Notes: a model not told the origin generated them from the sequence alone. A DNA stretch of 64,000 bases from Nitrospirales bacterium (GCA_031315915.1 JALDRK010000021.1:1-64000); one strand, 5' to 3'; positions 9,119-18,697 are shown, counted from the stretch's first letter. Made by a program: numbers and translations.

Positions 9119-9416
9119 GGATTTCACTCCCTGTCAGTAGGAAAATAGTGGACTTAGTGTAATATATCCTGTCACAATCTGCCAACGCATTATGGAAAAT
9201 TTGTTACTATGTGCTCCGTGGAGATCATTATTTGGTGAATAGTTGGGGGTGAGGCGTGTCACGGATAAGGATAGGCGCCTGATTCCTCACCGTTTAAACT
9301 CGATGTTACCAATAATGGGGTCCGTCAAACATTCCCAGGGTCTTCCGTAAACAAAGGAAGATTCCCTCCTCATAGATTGACTCTTGATGGGTTTTTGATT
9401 CTTTTCTCCGTTACCC

Positions 9417-9833
9417 ATGATCACGTTTGGCGATTCCAAAAACTTCCCTCTTCATCACCTGATAACTCTCTTTGAGCAGACCGATTGGGCCAAAGGGCGC
9501 ACCTTGGAAGACGTTGAACAGATGCTCACCCATACTTCTCTGGTAATTACTGCCTGGGATAAAGACCAATTAGTGGGGTTCGGTCGCGTGTTGACAGATT
9601 TTGTTTATCGTGCATCCATCTGGGATGTTATCGTCGATCGGCCTTTCCACAACCGAGACATCGGAAAAGGCATTGTGAATCGAATTTTGGCGCATCCTTC
9701 CTTAGAGCATGTGGAACTGTTTTGGTTATGTACCAGAAATTACCAGAGTTTTTACGCCTCGCTTGGGTTTTCAGAGAAGGAGCAGACGGGGATGGTGTGG
9801 GACCGTCGAAAACATCTAACGCCGATTCTTTGA
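9417..9833 (+). CDS. GNAT-family N-acetyltransferase
   Basis: 138 residues. The acetyl-CoA-binding segment is IVDRPFHNRDIGKGIVNRIL with the R/Q-x-x-G-x-G/A loop as RDIGKG, and the C-terminal part (FWLCTRNYQSFYASLGF) is the usual 'N-x-x-x-FY-x-x-GF' of GNATs. The acceptor substrate is unknown. No clear Shine-Dalgarno sequence precedes the ATG. Confidence 0.87.
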   Translation: MITFGDSKNFPLHHLITLFEQTDWAKGRTLEDVEQMLTHTSLVITAWDKDQLVGFGRVLTDFVYRASIWDVIVDRPFHNRDIGKGIVNRILAHPSLEHVELFWLCTRNYQSFYASLGFSEKEQTGMVWDRRKHLTPIL

Positions 9834-9932
9834 GTTCTCCGTGTATTCTTACAGATTGCTCACCATCTTATCAGGCCGGCCATTCACTACTCTTAACGAC
9901 GCCTGCGTGTTCCGGTGGAGGCCGCAGTCTCT

Positions 9933-11087
9933 ATGATCGTGGCGGGTTTGATGTCTGGAACCTCCGTGGACGGGGTCGATATTTCTCTGGTTGAGATCAC
10001 GGGTAAAGGACATCGATTGCAGACGCGGTTACTTGGGCATAAGGGCTATCCATACTCACCATCCCTCCGTCAGCGCATTTTACAGGCGGCTGAAGGCGGT
10101 TCGGTGGGGGAGGTATGTCATCTACATGCGCTCTTGGGGGAGGTATTTGCATCAGCCATAATCAAAACCGCACGGACCTGCCGTGTTCCGTTGAAAAAAA
10201 TAGCCTTGATCGGATCACATGGTCAAACCGTCTATCATCGCCCCCGTCCGATCAAAGAAGCCGGAGTGGGAATGGTCCGGTCCACCTTTCAAATCGGTGA
10301 TCCTAATATCATTGCGGAACGGACCGGAGTGACTACCGTGTCCGATTTCCGCTCACGCGATATGGCGGCTGGCGGCGAGGGAGCGCCTCTTGCCCCATAT
10401 GGGCATGCGATCGTGTTTAACCGGAGAAAAGTGAATCGCCTCGTTCTCAACCTCGGAGGGATTGCGAATGTCACCGTGTTGCCCGGCAATGGGGAATGGT
10501 CCCATATTCGTGCCTTTGATACCGGCCCTTGCAATATGTTGTTGGATGGATTGATGAACATTGAATCACAAGGTCGGCGGCGGATGGACCGGGAAGGCAG
10601 GCAAGCTGCAAAAGGTTCGGTAAACGAAAAGCTGCTAGGGTGGCTGTTAGCCCATCCGTATCTCTCACAACGCCCGCCGAAGTCCACCGGACGAGAAATG
10701 TTTGGCTCTTCTTATATTCACCGAGTGTTGAAACAAGGATGCCGACAAAAATTGTCATTTGTCGATATCTTGGCCACCAGTTGCCGATTTATTGCCCAGG
10801 TTATCGGGGATGCTCAGCAGTGGATTCCCCAGCCTATTCAAGAAGTGGTGGCAGGGGGAGGTGGAGTTCGCAATAAACGATTAATGGCTGAGCTGGAGGA
10901 CAGGTTTGCCCCTGTGTCCCTGAAGACCATGGAGGCGTGTGGATCTCATTCCACGGCGTTTGAGGCTCAGGCCTTTGCCATCTTGGCCTATCAACGCATA
11001 CAGGGTGTGTGCGCCAATCTCCCATCAGTAACCGGTGCCCGGCATCCCGTCATATTGGGGACGATTTCGCCAGGCAAGATAAAATAG
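9933..11087 (+). CDS. anmK: Anhydro-N-acetylmuramic acid kinase
   Basis: 384 residues from ATG at 9933, which has GGTGGAGG upstream; a GTG at 9915 is in frame but lacks such a site. Signature segments: IVAGLMSGTSVDGVD (phosphate-binding), GSHGQTVYHRP, LNLGGIANVT and DTGPCNMLLDG. The enzyme hydrolyses and phosphorylates 1,6-anhydro-MurNAc to MurNAc-6-phosphate in peptidoglycan recycling in the cytoplasm. Confidence 0.96.
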   Translation: MIVAGLMSGTSVDGVDISLVEITGKGHRLQTRLLGHKGYPYSPSLRQRILQAAEGGSVGEVCHLHALLGEVFASAIIKTARTCRVPLKKIALIGSHGQTVYHRPRPIKEAGVGMVRSTFQIGDPNIIAERTGVTTVSDFRSRDMAAGGEGAPLAPYGHAIVFNRRKVNRLVLNLGGIANVTVLPGNGEWSHIRAFDTGPCNMLLDGLMNIESQGRRRMDREGRQAAKGSVNEKLLGWLLAHPYLSQRPPKSTGREMFGSSYIHRVLKQGCRQKLSFVDILATSCRFIAQVIGDAQQWIPQPIQEVVAGGGGVRNKRLMAELEDRFAPVSLKTMEACGSHSTAFEAQAFAILAYQRIQGVCANLPSVTGARHPVILGTISPGKIK

Positions 11088-11150
11088 TAGGGCACGTCAC
11101 CTGTTCAATTTTCCTGCTTTGAATAGAGTGGTCAACGGAAACGTGATGCG

Positions 11151-11696
11151 GTGAACGACGTCTTGTTTTCTTCCCAAGGATGGTCGGTGGCTTTTTTAGC
11201 CTTGCTGACCCTTGGTGTCGGCCTGCTGTTACGCTGGATCTGGCGTCGGCCAGTATCCGAGGAACCCTTGGTGATGACCGCTTCAGAATCCGGAGAGACC
11301 GTGGTGAGTCCACGTCAGGTTTTCTCTTCTGACGAGGCCACGCTCTTCAATCTGATCAAGTTGGCCTCTCAGGAACATTTTTTGGTGTTGGGAAAGCTTT
11401 CCCTTTTGCAGTTGGTCTCATTTCTGGACCAAGATGAAGAAGCCAGACGGGCGCTGATGCGAAATATCCAAACCCTTCGGTTGGATGTCGTGCTGATCCA
11501 TCCGGGAATCAGACAAGCTAAAACGGTGATCAAGTTTCGCAAGGAAAAAGAGGGCTCCGCTGTGGTGGATGAACGGGAACGGTTAATGGAAACGATCCTA
11601 AAGGCTGCGGGGATCGGACTGGTGAGGCTGTCTGTAGAGCAAACGTATTCAGTGGAGCAGCTTGTTGGTTTGTTGGGATTGGCCGAAGAGGAATAG
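11151..11696 (+). CDS. Membrane-anchored protein with DUF2726-like domain
   Basis: 181 residues starting at GTG. One N-terminal membrane helix (VAFLALLTLGVGLLLRWIW), then a soluble domain with features of DUF2726: a start 'FSSDEATLFNLIKLAS', 'LVLGKLSLLQLVSFLD' and a core 'RLDVVLIHPG'. DUF2726 is thought to be related to restriction-endonuclease-like folds, but I see no convincing catalytic E-x-K here, so activity is uncertain. Located 63 nt downstream of anmK in the same direction. Confidence 0.6.
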   Translation: MNDVLFSSQGWSVAFLALLTLGVGLLLRWIWRRPVSEEPLVMTASESGETVVSPRQVFSSDEATLFNLIKLASQEHFLVLGKLSLLQLVSFLDQDEEARRALMRNIQTLRLDVVLIHPGIRQAKTVIKFRKEKEGSAVVDERERLMETILKAAGIGLVRLSVEQTYSVEQLVGLLGLAEEE

Positions 11697-11741
11697 AGAG
11701 CGGCTATAGGGATCGGCGGATCTCTTTGAGATTCCTTCGGA

Positions 11742-12362
11742 TTACGGGGAAATAATGGGAAGAATGGCCCGGAAGGTCCGAAGGCCCTCCTGGATAATTT
11801 CTCCGGATTCCGCCAGGGGATCGTTAAAGGGGACATAACGCCCTATTTTAAAAGATGTCCGTCGATCCAGGACGGCAGCCAATTCCGATCGGCGCTGATG
11901 AGTAATGTCCATCGTCAATCCGGCTCCGGTTTTCCACTCCCACAGTGAGGGACTGAGTGAGAGGCACAAATGGCGGTCAGTGATCTCGGGAAATCGATTG
12001 AAGAAATTCGTTCGATATTGCTTCACCAAGGGGCCTTCCACGATGAGTGCGAAGACGACATGGTGGCCCCACCAAAACAGTGATCGGAAGGCAAACTTGG
12101 CCTGACGGGTAAAATGGCGGGGAAAGTCCAGATATTGATAGGGGAAATGCTCAAGATGTTCGCCTTTGACGAATTGTGACGCTTGAAGGTTGAAATCTTC
12201 AGGAGCCAGGAATGTCCGTGTCCCGACTTCCAGGGCCAGTTGTATATGCAGCGCTTCCAATGTGTGCTTGATTTTTCTGGAAATCGAGATTTTTTTCTGA
12301 AAAAAATTTCTGTCGGCGAGGAGTTGGAGATCGTCAGAGGAAAAAAATGGTGTTTCAGACAT
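11742..12362 (-). CDS. Conserved protein of unknown function
   Basis: 206 residues with no family I recognise. It is soluble, rich in aromatic residues (YQYLDFPRHFTRQAKFAFRSLFWWGHH) with a repeated 'F-R-F' flavour, and has no signal peptide. It runs convergently to the DUF2726-like gene and divergently to xthA, whose start is only 22 nt away, so the two promoters overlap. Confidence 0.6.
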   Translation of the reverse strand: MSETPFFSSDDLQLLADRNFFQKKISISRKIKHTLEALHIQLALEVGTRTFLAPEDFNLQASQFVKGEHLEHFPYQYLDFPRHFTRQAKFAFRSLFWWGHHVVFALIVEGPLVKQYRTNFFNRFPEITDRHLCLSLSPSLWEWKTGAGLTMDITHQRRSELAAVLDRRTSFKIGRYVPFNDPLAESGEIIQEGLRTFRAILPIISP

Positions 12363-12384
12363 ATGTGACTGTAAAGGAAAATGA

Positions 12385-13161
12385 ATGAAGATTGCGACCT
12401 ATAATGTGAATTCTGTCCGCAAACGGCTTGATATTCTTCGGTCTTGGATCAGGCGGCATCAGCCGGATGTGCTGTGTCTCCAAGAAACGAAAGTGCAGGA
12501 TTCTGAATTTCCACGGGAAGCCTTTGGAGATCTGCCGTATGTCCTGAATGTGTGTGGGCAAAAATCCTATAACGGTGTGGCGGTCCTGACCCGCACCACT
12601 CCCGATCTGGTGCAATTTGGTTTCCAGGATGGCGGGGAGCCGGATGAGGCTTCCCGTTTAGCCTATGTCGTAGTCAAGGGCATTCCCGTTATCAATACCT
12701 ATGTGCCTCAAGGATACGCCATTGATTCCCCGAAATATGCCTACAAGTTGGCATGGTTTCACCGGTTGAAACAGTATTTTTCCCGCAAACTGTCTCCTGG
12801 CCAACCGGCGATTTGGTGTGGGGATATGAATGTGGCTCCGGAACCGATTGATGTGCATAGCCCGGAAAAACACTTGAAGCATGTCTGTTTTCACAAAGAG
12901 GTCCGTTTGGCGTATCAGGACACGGTGTCTTGGGGGTTTGTGGATGTGTTTCGTCACCATTTCCCCAAACGCCAGCAATTTACCTTCTGGGACTACCGGC
13001 GTCCGGATGCGTTGATAGACAATCGTGGCTGGCGTATCGACCATATTATGGTCACCAAGCCGCTTTTGCCGAAGAGCCGAACGGTGAAGGTGGATGTGAA
13101 TCCCCGGAAGGCAGAGAACCCGTCCGATCATACCGTATTGTGGGCCGAGTTTTCTCTTTGA
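12385..13161 (+). CDS. xthA: Exodeoxyribonuclease III (AP endonuclease)
   Basis: 258 residues of the ExoIII/APE1 type. Catalytic and metal residues are in place: Asn in MKIATYNVNSVRKRL, Glu in VLCLQETKVQD, Asp/Asn in WCGDMNVAPEPIDV, Asp in GWRIDHIMVT and His in NPSDHTVLW. It cuts at abasic sites and degrades 3' ends in base excision repair. Confidence 0.96.
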   Translation: MKIATYNVNSVRKRLDILRSWIRRHQPDVLCLQETKVQDSEFPREAFGDLPYVLNVCGQKSYNGVAVLTRTTPDLVQFGFQDGGEPDEASRLAYVVVKGIPVINTYVPQGYAIDSPKYAYKLAWFHRLKQYFSRKLSPGQPAIWCGDMNVAPEPIDVHSPEKHLKHVCFHKEVRLAYQDTVSWGFVDVFRHHFPKRQQFTFWDYRRPDALIDNRGWRIDHIMVTKPLLPKSRTVKVDVNPRKAENPSDHTVLWAEFSL

Positions 13162-13223
13162 GTCTTCGGGGGATTCAGGTTCTAAAGAGGACTTGTCGTG
13201 TTTTGCCTCTGCTACCCTTAAAA

Positions 13224-13260
13224 TACGGACGGCCGCCAGGAATATTCCGTGACGGCCGTA
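13224..13260. terminator. Inverted repeat between convergent xthA and pdaD
   Basis: ACGGCCG/CGGCCGT stem (extended by TACGG/CCGTA on one register) with a palindromic GAATATTC in the loop. It lies between the ends of two convergent genes and could end transcription from both sides. T-runs are weak on both sides (ATCTTTGTTT to the right), so efficiency is uncertain. Confidence 0.45.
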
Positions 13261-13314
13261 ATCTTTGTTTCTGCCGTAAACGCCGGGCCTGACTGAGCAA
13301 GCCCAATGCCTCCC

Positions 13315-13908
13315 TTATTTGCTCTTTCGACGCTTTCCTGAATGAGATTTTGGTTTGATATTTTCGAGCGGAATGAATACCGCACAGGCCACAACGGTCG
13401 TCCACATATTCACCTTGCCAATGGCCGATTGGGTAATATTTTGGGTGCGAACAATTTCTCCACCCATTTTAAAGACCTGCTCTCGCTCCTTCCATGCGAC
13501 GTTGGGATCGAAATCAATCCCCAGAGTCGTGGCTAACATTTGGGCGGCTAAATCTTCGGTATACTCTCCGGCTTCTTCATCCGTCTCACCGTGTCCATGG
13601 TGCTCGGATAAATATCCGTAATTGTATTTTCGTCCAGTCGGGATGGCTAAGCCGATGGAAGCCGAGATCAAACGGTTACGCTCATTGGTTTCAGAGCGGG
13701 CCATGACACAAAACGTAATTTCCCCAGGGTTCAACAATTTCTCACCGCGCTTTCTCGGGATAATTTTACAATCCGGGGGGAAAATCGATGAGACACTGAC
13801 CAGATTGCAATACGCAATGCCGGCGCTACGAAGCGCTTCTTCGAAAGAGGTTAGCTTTTCCTTGTGTACGCCCACACCCCTGGTGAGAAACATGTGAGTT
13901 GGAACCAT
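13315..13908 (-). CDS. pdaD: Pyruvoyl-dependent arginine decarboxylase
   Basis: 197 residues, family PvlArgDC. The self-cleavage site is the Ser-Ser in [10 protein letters not shown]; cleavage gives a small beta chain and an alpha chain whose first Ser becomes pyruvoyl. The conserved [21 protein letters not shown] helix follows. It makes agmatine from arginine for polyamine synthesis. A deoxyhypusine-synthase-like gene 2.9 kb away (16806) may belong to the same pathway. The C-terminal tail is basic (GKRRKSK). Confidence 0.94.
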   Translation of the reverse strand: MVPTHMFLTRGVGVHKEKLTSFEEALRSAGIAYCNLVSVSSIFPPDCKIIPRKRGEKLLNPGEITFCVMARSETNERNRLISASIGLAIPTGRKYNYGYLSEHHGHGETDEEAGEYTEDLAAQMLATTLGIDFDPNVAWKEREQVFKMGGEIVRTQNITQSAIGKVNMWTTVVACAVFIPLENIKPKSHSGKRRKSK

Positions 13909-14177
13909 CGCGACTCCTTTAAACGGATAGTGAACAGCGGTGATGTTGAAACACGGAACACACTTGCCAACAGTCAGGCTTAGTCAACCTTTTGACTCCT
14001 CTTACGTGGTGGAGCGGTTGGACAACTTAGAGAAATCACTTGATGGGAATTCTGTGGTACGTCACATTCAGCAAGCGACCGAGCATGTTTTACCAAGAGT
14101 GGCCGGTTGGGTGCAAGGTCAACTTCACGGTGAACGAGCTCTGGAGCTGGAACCGGAAGATGGCGAATGTGTAGGGT
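13909..14177. other. Intergenic stretch, no convincing gene
   Basis: Upstream region of pdaD and end of the aldehyde dehydrogenase gene. A rightward 84-codon frame (13940-14194) crosses it and runs into the end of the dehydrogenase gene on the opposite strand; it has no ribosome-binding site and no recognisable motif, so I do not call it. Confidence 0.5.
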
Positions 14178-15611
14178 TTAGGAGGAAGTTTTAAGAATGA
14201 GCATTTTGGGTTCGGTCAATTCCTGAATCGTATATTTGACACCTTCCCGTCCGAGTCCGGAGTTCTTGATTCCTCCATAGGGCATATGATCGGCACGAAA
14301 GGTGGGAATTTCATTCGCAAGCACGGCTCCCACCTCCAGTCTGGTATACGCTCGGAAAATCAAATCGATGTTATTGGTGAAAATGCCGGCTTGCAGCCCA
14401 AAATCAGATTGATTCAGGAAATTCAAGGCCTCATCAAAATTTCGGTAGGGCGTGACCGTCACCACCGGCCCAAAAATTTCTTCGCAACAGACTTTCATCT
14501 TCTGGCTCACATCAGTCAGAACCGTGGGCTCAAAAAGACGGCCTTGGCGTACTCCTCCTGTCTGCAAAGTGGCACCATTTGCCAGAGCTTCTTGTATCCA
14601 GGCTTCAACCCGCATGGCGGCCTGATCATTGATGAGGGGACCCACCACGGTGTGTTCTTGAGAGGGATCGCCGATGGGCAGGGCCTTCACCTTTTTGACA
14701 AAGTCCGTCAGGAAGGGATCGTACCGTGATTCATGAACAAACACCCGTTGGACGGAGATACAGGTTTGTCCGGAATACACAAATCCTCCGGCTACACAGC
14801 GGGTGGCCGCCAAGTCCAAGTCAGCATCAGGTGCCACGATTACTCCTGCGTTGCCGCCTAGTTCCAGGAGCACGCGTTTATGACGGGCTTTGGTTTTCAA
14901 CATCCATCCAACAGTGACGGAACCGGTAAAGCTCAAAGCCTGGAAGGCATCATGTTCGACCAACTGTTCGGCGAGGGAGTTGGAACAAGGGAGAATGGTC
15001 AAGGCTTCAGGAGGAAGATTGGTCGTTAGAAACACTTCGCCCAACAGCAGAGACGTTAGCGGTGTTTGGGGGGCGGGTTTGATCACAATGGGGTTCCCGG
15101 CGGCCAGGCATGGGGCCACCTTGTGCGCCACAAGATTCAACGGAAAATTAAATGGGGTAATGCCCAAGACCGGGCCGATAGGAAATCGCTTTACAATGCC
15201 GGAATAGGGCTCGTTCCCAGGCAACAGATCCATGGTCAGGACTTCGCCGGGAATACGTTTGGTTTCCTCCGCCGCGATGCGAAAGGTGTGAATCCCCCGG
15301 TCGATCTCACGGCGAGCATCGGTGATCGGTTTGCCGGCCTCTTGGCTCAAGGTTTGGGCAAATTCCTCCCGTCGGGTTTGGATGCCTTCAGCAATATGGG
15401 CAAGCGCGGTGGCTCGCACATGAGTGGGAGTGGAAGCTAATTGAGGAGCGACTCGTTGAACCGATTCAATGGCTTCCTGAATATGATGAGGATCGGCCTG
15501 ACAGACCTGGGCCAGCACCTTCCCCGAATAAGGGTCGAGGACCGGTTCACAAGTTGAAGATGTGATCCATTTTCCACCCAGAAGAAAGGGCATTGGCGAG
15601 GTCGTGGTCAT
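14178..15611 (-). CDS. NAD(P)-dependent aldehyde dehydrogenase
   Basis: 477 residues, ALDH superfamily. Visible: ITPFNFPLNLVAHKVAPCLAAG (cofactor binding), Glu in LLELGGNAG, catalytic Cys in YSGQTCISVQRV, and EEIFGPVVTV near the C-terminus. The 'Y-S-G-Q-T-C-I-S-V-Q-R' variant groups it with non-phosphorylating glyceraldehyde-3-phosphate or lactaldehyde/succinate-semialdehyde-type enzymes, not with ALDH1. Substrate cannot be set from the sequence. Confidence 0.92.
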   Translation of the reverse strand: MTTTSPMPFLLGGKWITSSTCEPVLDPYSGKVLAQVCQADPHHIQEAIESVQRVAPQLASTPTHVRATALAHIAEGIQTRREEFAQTLSQEAGKPITDARREIDRGIHTFRIAAEETKRIPGEVLTMDLLPGNEPYSGIVKRFPIGPVLGITPFNFPLNLVAHKVAPCLAAGNPIVIKPAPQTPLTSLLLGEVFLTTNLPPEALTILPCSNSLAEQLVEHDAFQALSFTGSVTVGWMLKTKARHKRVLLELGGNAGVIVAPDADLDLAATRCVAGGFVYSGQTCISVQRVFVHESRYDPFLTDFVKKVKALPIGDPSQEHTVVGPLINDQAAMRVEAWIQEALANGATLQTGGVRQGRLFEPTVLTDVSQKMKVCCEEIFGPVVTVTPYRNFDEALNFLNQSDFGLQAGIFTNNIDLIFRAYTRLEVGAVLANEIPTFRADHMPYGGIKNSGLGREGVKYTIQELTEPKMLILKTSS

Positions 15612-15648
15612 TTACAGTCGGACCTTCCCAATAAAGCTAGGGGGAAAG

Positions 15649-15912
15649 CTATGAAGTAAATGGCTTGGAATCGGATTCGTCCGTTGGGGCAGTCTGTTGA
15701 CATTGGACTGACTTGGTAATCAGGCTATCAGTGCCCCATTCACGAATGGCCTCGATCTTAAAAGGTTCAAACGTAGAAACGGCTCCGCATCCCGGGCAGC
15801 CATTGATCGGCACTTTGGCCTGAAAGACTTCCTCCAAGCAGGCCATGCACACAAAGAGGTCGGGTTCGCCTTGAACGCATTCCACAGTCCAAAAAGAAGG
15901 AGATTCAGTCAT
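15649..15912 (-). CDS. Small zinc-ribbon-like protein
   Basis: 87 residues from ATG at 15912 (AGGA upstream); the frame extends to 15981 but the extension is not supported by a ribosome-binding site. Two Cys pairs, CMAC and CPGC, are spaced about 22 residues apart and likely bind one zinc ion. No domain family recognised. Located 37 nt upstream of the aldehyde dehydrogenase gene, same strand. Confidence 0.65.
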   Translation of the reverse strand: MTESPSFWTVECVQGEPDLFVCMACLEEVFQAKVPINGCPGCGAVSTFEPFKIEAIREWGTDSLITKSVQCQQTAPTDESDSKPFTS

Positions 15913-16041
15913 AATTCCTACCGCAATGAATGTTGGGTGTTTCGTGCTTTCGAATAGGTCCAATGTACAATGATTCCACAAGCCAGATCAATTGAGAAAT
16001 CCGTCGGTCGGAAGGGAGTTTTTACAGGATTATTCCAGTAT

Positions 16042-16728
16042 TTAGGAAACAGGGGAGGCGGCCGGTTGCTGTTGTAGGTTCAAGAGTTTGTCAATTTGTT
16101 CTTTAAATGTCTCAAACGGAAAAGCTCCTGGAATGAGGATCAGGTGGGTATCGTCAGTCACGTTGGTGGGGAACAACACAAAGGCAGGGGTACCACGAAT
16201 TCCTAACGTTCCGCCTTCCATCCGGTCCTTAAAAATATCAGTGACGAATTCATTGGTATCCAGACATTGGGCGAATTGATCGGCTTTGAGCCCCAGTTCT
16301 TTCGCATATCCTTTCAATTGATCCATGCTGAGCTGGCCTCCGCTATTGAAGAGCCGGTCATGCATGGGCCAGTAGGCGTCTTGTTGTCCGGCGCATCGAG
16401 CTGCTTGCGAGGAATGTAAAGCGGGGCCACCGGGAGCTCGTGGGAAGTCCCGATACACAAATCGAACTTTCCCCGTTTCAATGTATTCGGTGAGGAGTTG
16501 GGGAAAGGTCTCGTGGAAGAATTTTTCACAATATCCGCAGGTGAAATCGGAGTATTCCAAAATTGTGATGGGGGCCTTGGGGTCCCCGCGCACTATGTCA
16601 TCCTCCTGAATAAGAAATTCAGGGGCTTTGGCTTGAGCCACGATGGTCAATATGCCCCACGTCAGCATGCAGAGCAGGCAAGCCAATCGAAATTTTCTGA
16701 GGTAAGCTCGCGCCATGGTGCCTCTCAA
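16042..16728 (-). CDS. DsbA-family thiol oxidoreductase, exported
   Basis: 228 residues. An N-terminal signal segment (LACLLCMLTWGILTIVAQAKA) exports it to the periplasm. The thioredoxin fold carries CGYC in YSDFTCGYCEKFF, followed by the DsbA helical insert and the cis-Pro loop GIRGTPAFVLF. The class is the Thioredoxin_4/BdbD-like DsbA. It oxidises or isomerises cysteines in exported proteins; no partner DsbB is nearby. Confidence 0.9.
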   Translation of the reverse strand: MRGTMARAYLRKFRLACLLCMLTWGILTIVAQAKAPEFLIQEDDIVRGDPKAPITILEYSDFTCGYCEKFFHETFPQLLTEYIETGKVRFVYRDFPRAPGGPALHSSQAARCAGQQDAYWPMHDRLFNSGGQLSMDQLKGYAKELGLKADQFAQCLDTNEFVTDIFKDRMEGGTLGIRGTPAFVLFPTNVTDDTHLILIPGAFPFETFKEQIDKLLNLQQQPAASPVS

Positions 16729-16805
16729 GTTAAAAGTATTGTCTCATTCCGTGGGAAGGTTGTCGAGAAGAACCTTCCATCATCTTCCAATAAAGCCATT
16801 TCGCT

Positions 16806-17900
16806 CTATGTGTTCCCGGTCTTTTCCAGCAAGCCCATCATCAGGAGAGGCCAAACCACCGTGGCATCACTGAGGACTTCAGCGAACATGCCGCCATCTT
16901 TTTTGGGAACAAATTTCCCCCAAGAAACTCCCTCTTCATAGGTACAGCCACTCAATCCCCCCCAGTAGTCGGGTTCAGGGCAAATGCGGACGCCATATTG
17001 GAAGCGCGGGGGAGTCAGGGTTTCTCCTAGTCGGAGATTGAGAATTTCTATGTATGGGGGAATTTGCTGTGCCCAATTTCTCGGTACCCCGCCGCCGATG
17101 GTGAAAATTCCCAGCCGTTTAGCTGTAAGAAGTTTCTCGGCATAGCTATTCAGGTCCAAAAAGGGATTAAAGATTGGACGATGCTGTCGGAGCTGACTCC
17201 AACGTTCAAAATCACTTTGTTCCTGAGGATTGGTTGGAGGATTGGCTTTTCGTCCTTGAGCCATGGCCCAAATGGATACATCCAGCCCCATTTCGGAATC
17301 GGTAAAGGCCGGAATATACACGGGAACCTCTTTTTCATAAGCACTTTTTAAAATTCCCGGCCCTGGGTGGTCCTCGTGAAGGGTCTTCCCAATTTCACGT
17401 GTCAGGATTTCGGAGGAAATGACTTGTCCCGTTTCGATGCGTTTGAGTGTGGCGCCGACTACGCGTTCGACATGGTTCAGGTTCAGCTCCATTTCCAGAG
17501 TGTCGTACACCCGGTTATAGCCTTTTTCAAACAATTCCACGTCGGTCATGGAGGGTTGGTATTTGTAGTGGGTTTTTCCGACAGCCTCACTCAATCCATG
17601 AGCGATGAGAGCGCCGGTGGAGACCACAGCTTGAATCATGCCCCGGTCAATCATGGTACAAATAATTTTGCCCATTTTGGCAATGGTCATGGCACCGGAC
17701 AGTGTTAAAATGACCGTGCAGTCCTGGTCTTGAATCATTCTGGTGAGAATGTCAAACGCCTCGCCCAGGCGCCGGCCGCCAAAGGCCGTTTTTTTCATGG
17801 CATTGAGGAGGTCGGAAAAGGAATGAATCGAGGCGGGATCCAAGGCTTCCAACGCCTCCAGGCCATCTGATTCTCCATCGTGAAAAGATCGTGGTTTCAT
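16806..17900 (-). CDS. Deoxyhypusine-synthase-family protein
   Basis: 364 residues, close to the length of archaeal and eukaryotic deoxyhypusine synthase. NAD-binding segments LTLSGAMTIAKMGKII and VSTGALIAHGLSEA are recognisable and the active-site Lys is kept in YEEGVSWGKF (compare EAVSWGKI in DHS). Bacteria have no eIF5A/hypusine, so the enzyme probably moves the aminobutyl group of spermidine or putrescine to a small amine (homospermidine-synthase-like). The pyruvoyl arginine decarboxylase at 13315 supports a polyamine role; this is inference. Confidence 0.85.
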   Translation of the reverse strand: MKPRSFHDGESDGLEALEALDPASIHSFSDLLNAMKKTAFGGRRLGEAFDILTRMIQDQDCTVILTLSGAMTIAKMGKIICTMIDRGMIQAVVSTGALIAHGLSEAVGKTHYKYQPSMTDVELFEKGYNRVYDTLEMELNLNHVERVVGATLKRIETGQVISSEILTREIGKTLHEDHPGPGILKSAYEKEVPVYIPAFTDSEMGLDVSIWAMAQGRKANPPTNPQEQSDFERWSQLRQHRPIFNPFLDLNSYAEKLLTAKRLGIFTIGGGVPRNWAQQIPPYIEILNLRLGETLTPPRFQYGVRICPEPDYWGGLSGCTYEEGVSWGKFVPKKDGGMFAEVLSDATVVWPLLMMGLLEKTGNT

Positions 17901-18022
17901 GGCAATCCTTACCTAACTTACTGGGCGATCGACTGAGAATCAAACCGCGGACCATAAAGAGGGCGGGAACTAATTGTGAATGAATATTGTGGGCGGGAAG
18001 GAACAATGTCCTTTCGTGAAGT

Positions 18023-18100
18023 TGGTGGTCCCAACGGGATTTGAACCCGTGTCTGCACCTTGAGAGGGTGCCGTCCTAGACCAGCCTAGACGATGGGACC
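18023..18100 (-). tRNA. tRNA-Glu (anticodon CTC)
   Basis: Cloverleaf read on the minus strand: acceptor GGTCCCA/TGGGACC, anticodon stem GCACC/GGTGC with loop CTCTCAA giving anticodon CTC, T-arm ACGGG-TTCAAAT-CCCGT, discriminator A and an encoded CCA at 18023-18025. Confidence 0.95.
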
Positions 18101-18278
18101 AGTCTCGAATTTGGCCGTCAGTCAAACCAATTTTCGCCTGAATAATTTTATAATCGGTGGTGCGAATGTACCATCCATGCCTTCTCCCATGCAACGCAAA
18201 AGGCAATCGGCAGATAAAAGTTCCAAGGAAAATCAATGGGAACCCCTGATTCAGAAGAAGAAAAATTTAGTACATGGG

Positions 18279-18671
18279 CTAAATATTGGAAGAGGGAGAG
18301 GGAGCCGGGTGGATGGTGAGTAAGCCGCGCATGAAGGGATGGAGTCCGCAATGGTAGGGATACCGGCCCGGATTCAGGAAGGGGAGTGAATATCCTTCAT
18401 CGGGGCGGAGGACGCCGGAATCGAAGGAACAGCCGGAAAGACGGACACAATCATCGGAGACAATGGAATGCGCTTCGTGTGTGTAGTTTTTCCAGGTCAA
18501 GGAAGTTCCTAAGGTCACGGTGAGGCTGTTGGGAGAGAAAAAAGGAGGCTCTGCCTGAATGTGAATGTTGGATGAAATGGCCCAGAGAGGCCAAGCATAT
18601 ACCAGGCATAGCAAAAGGATAAGGAGTATGCGAAAGATTCCTCGAACGCCACACAATCTGTTAGAAGTCAT
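18279..18671 (-). CDS. Cupredoxin-domain protein, exported
   Basis: 130 residues from ATG at 18671 (TTG at 18689 is an alternative). Signal peptide ILLILLLCLVYAWPLWA, then a plastocyanin/azurin-like domain. Type 1 copper ligands are visible: His in THEAHSI, then Cys, His and Met in YPYHCGLHPFMRG. It likely carries electrons in the periplasm. It follows the HtrA gene by 27 nt on the same strand. Confidence 0.87.
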   Translation of the reverse strand: MTSNRLCGVRGIFRILLILLLCLVYAWPLWAISSNIHIQAEPPFFSPNSLTVTLGTSLTWKNYTHEAHSIVSDDCVRLSGCSFDSGVLRPDEGYSLPFLNPGRYPYHCGLHPFMRGLLTIHPAPSPSSNI

Positions 18672-18697
18672 GAATGATTTCAGATGCAACGTTTTGC

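Noticed and set aside
9240..9300. Possible CRISPR or long hairpin around GTGAGG/CCTCAC
   Set aside because: Six-base arms 30 nt apart with no repetition; not distinguishable from chance. No CRISPR array is visible anywhere in the window.
13940..14194. 84-codon rightward frame upstream of pdaD
   Set aside because: It overlaps the end of the aldehyde dehydrogenase gene, has no ribosome-binding site and no protein-family features.
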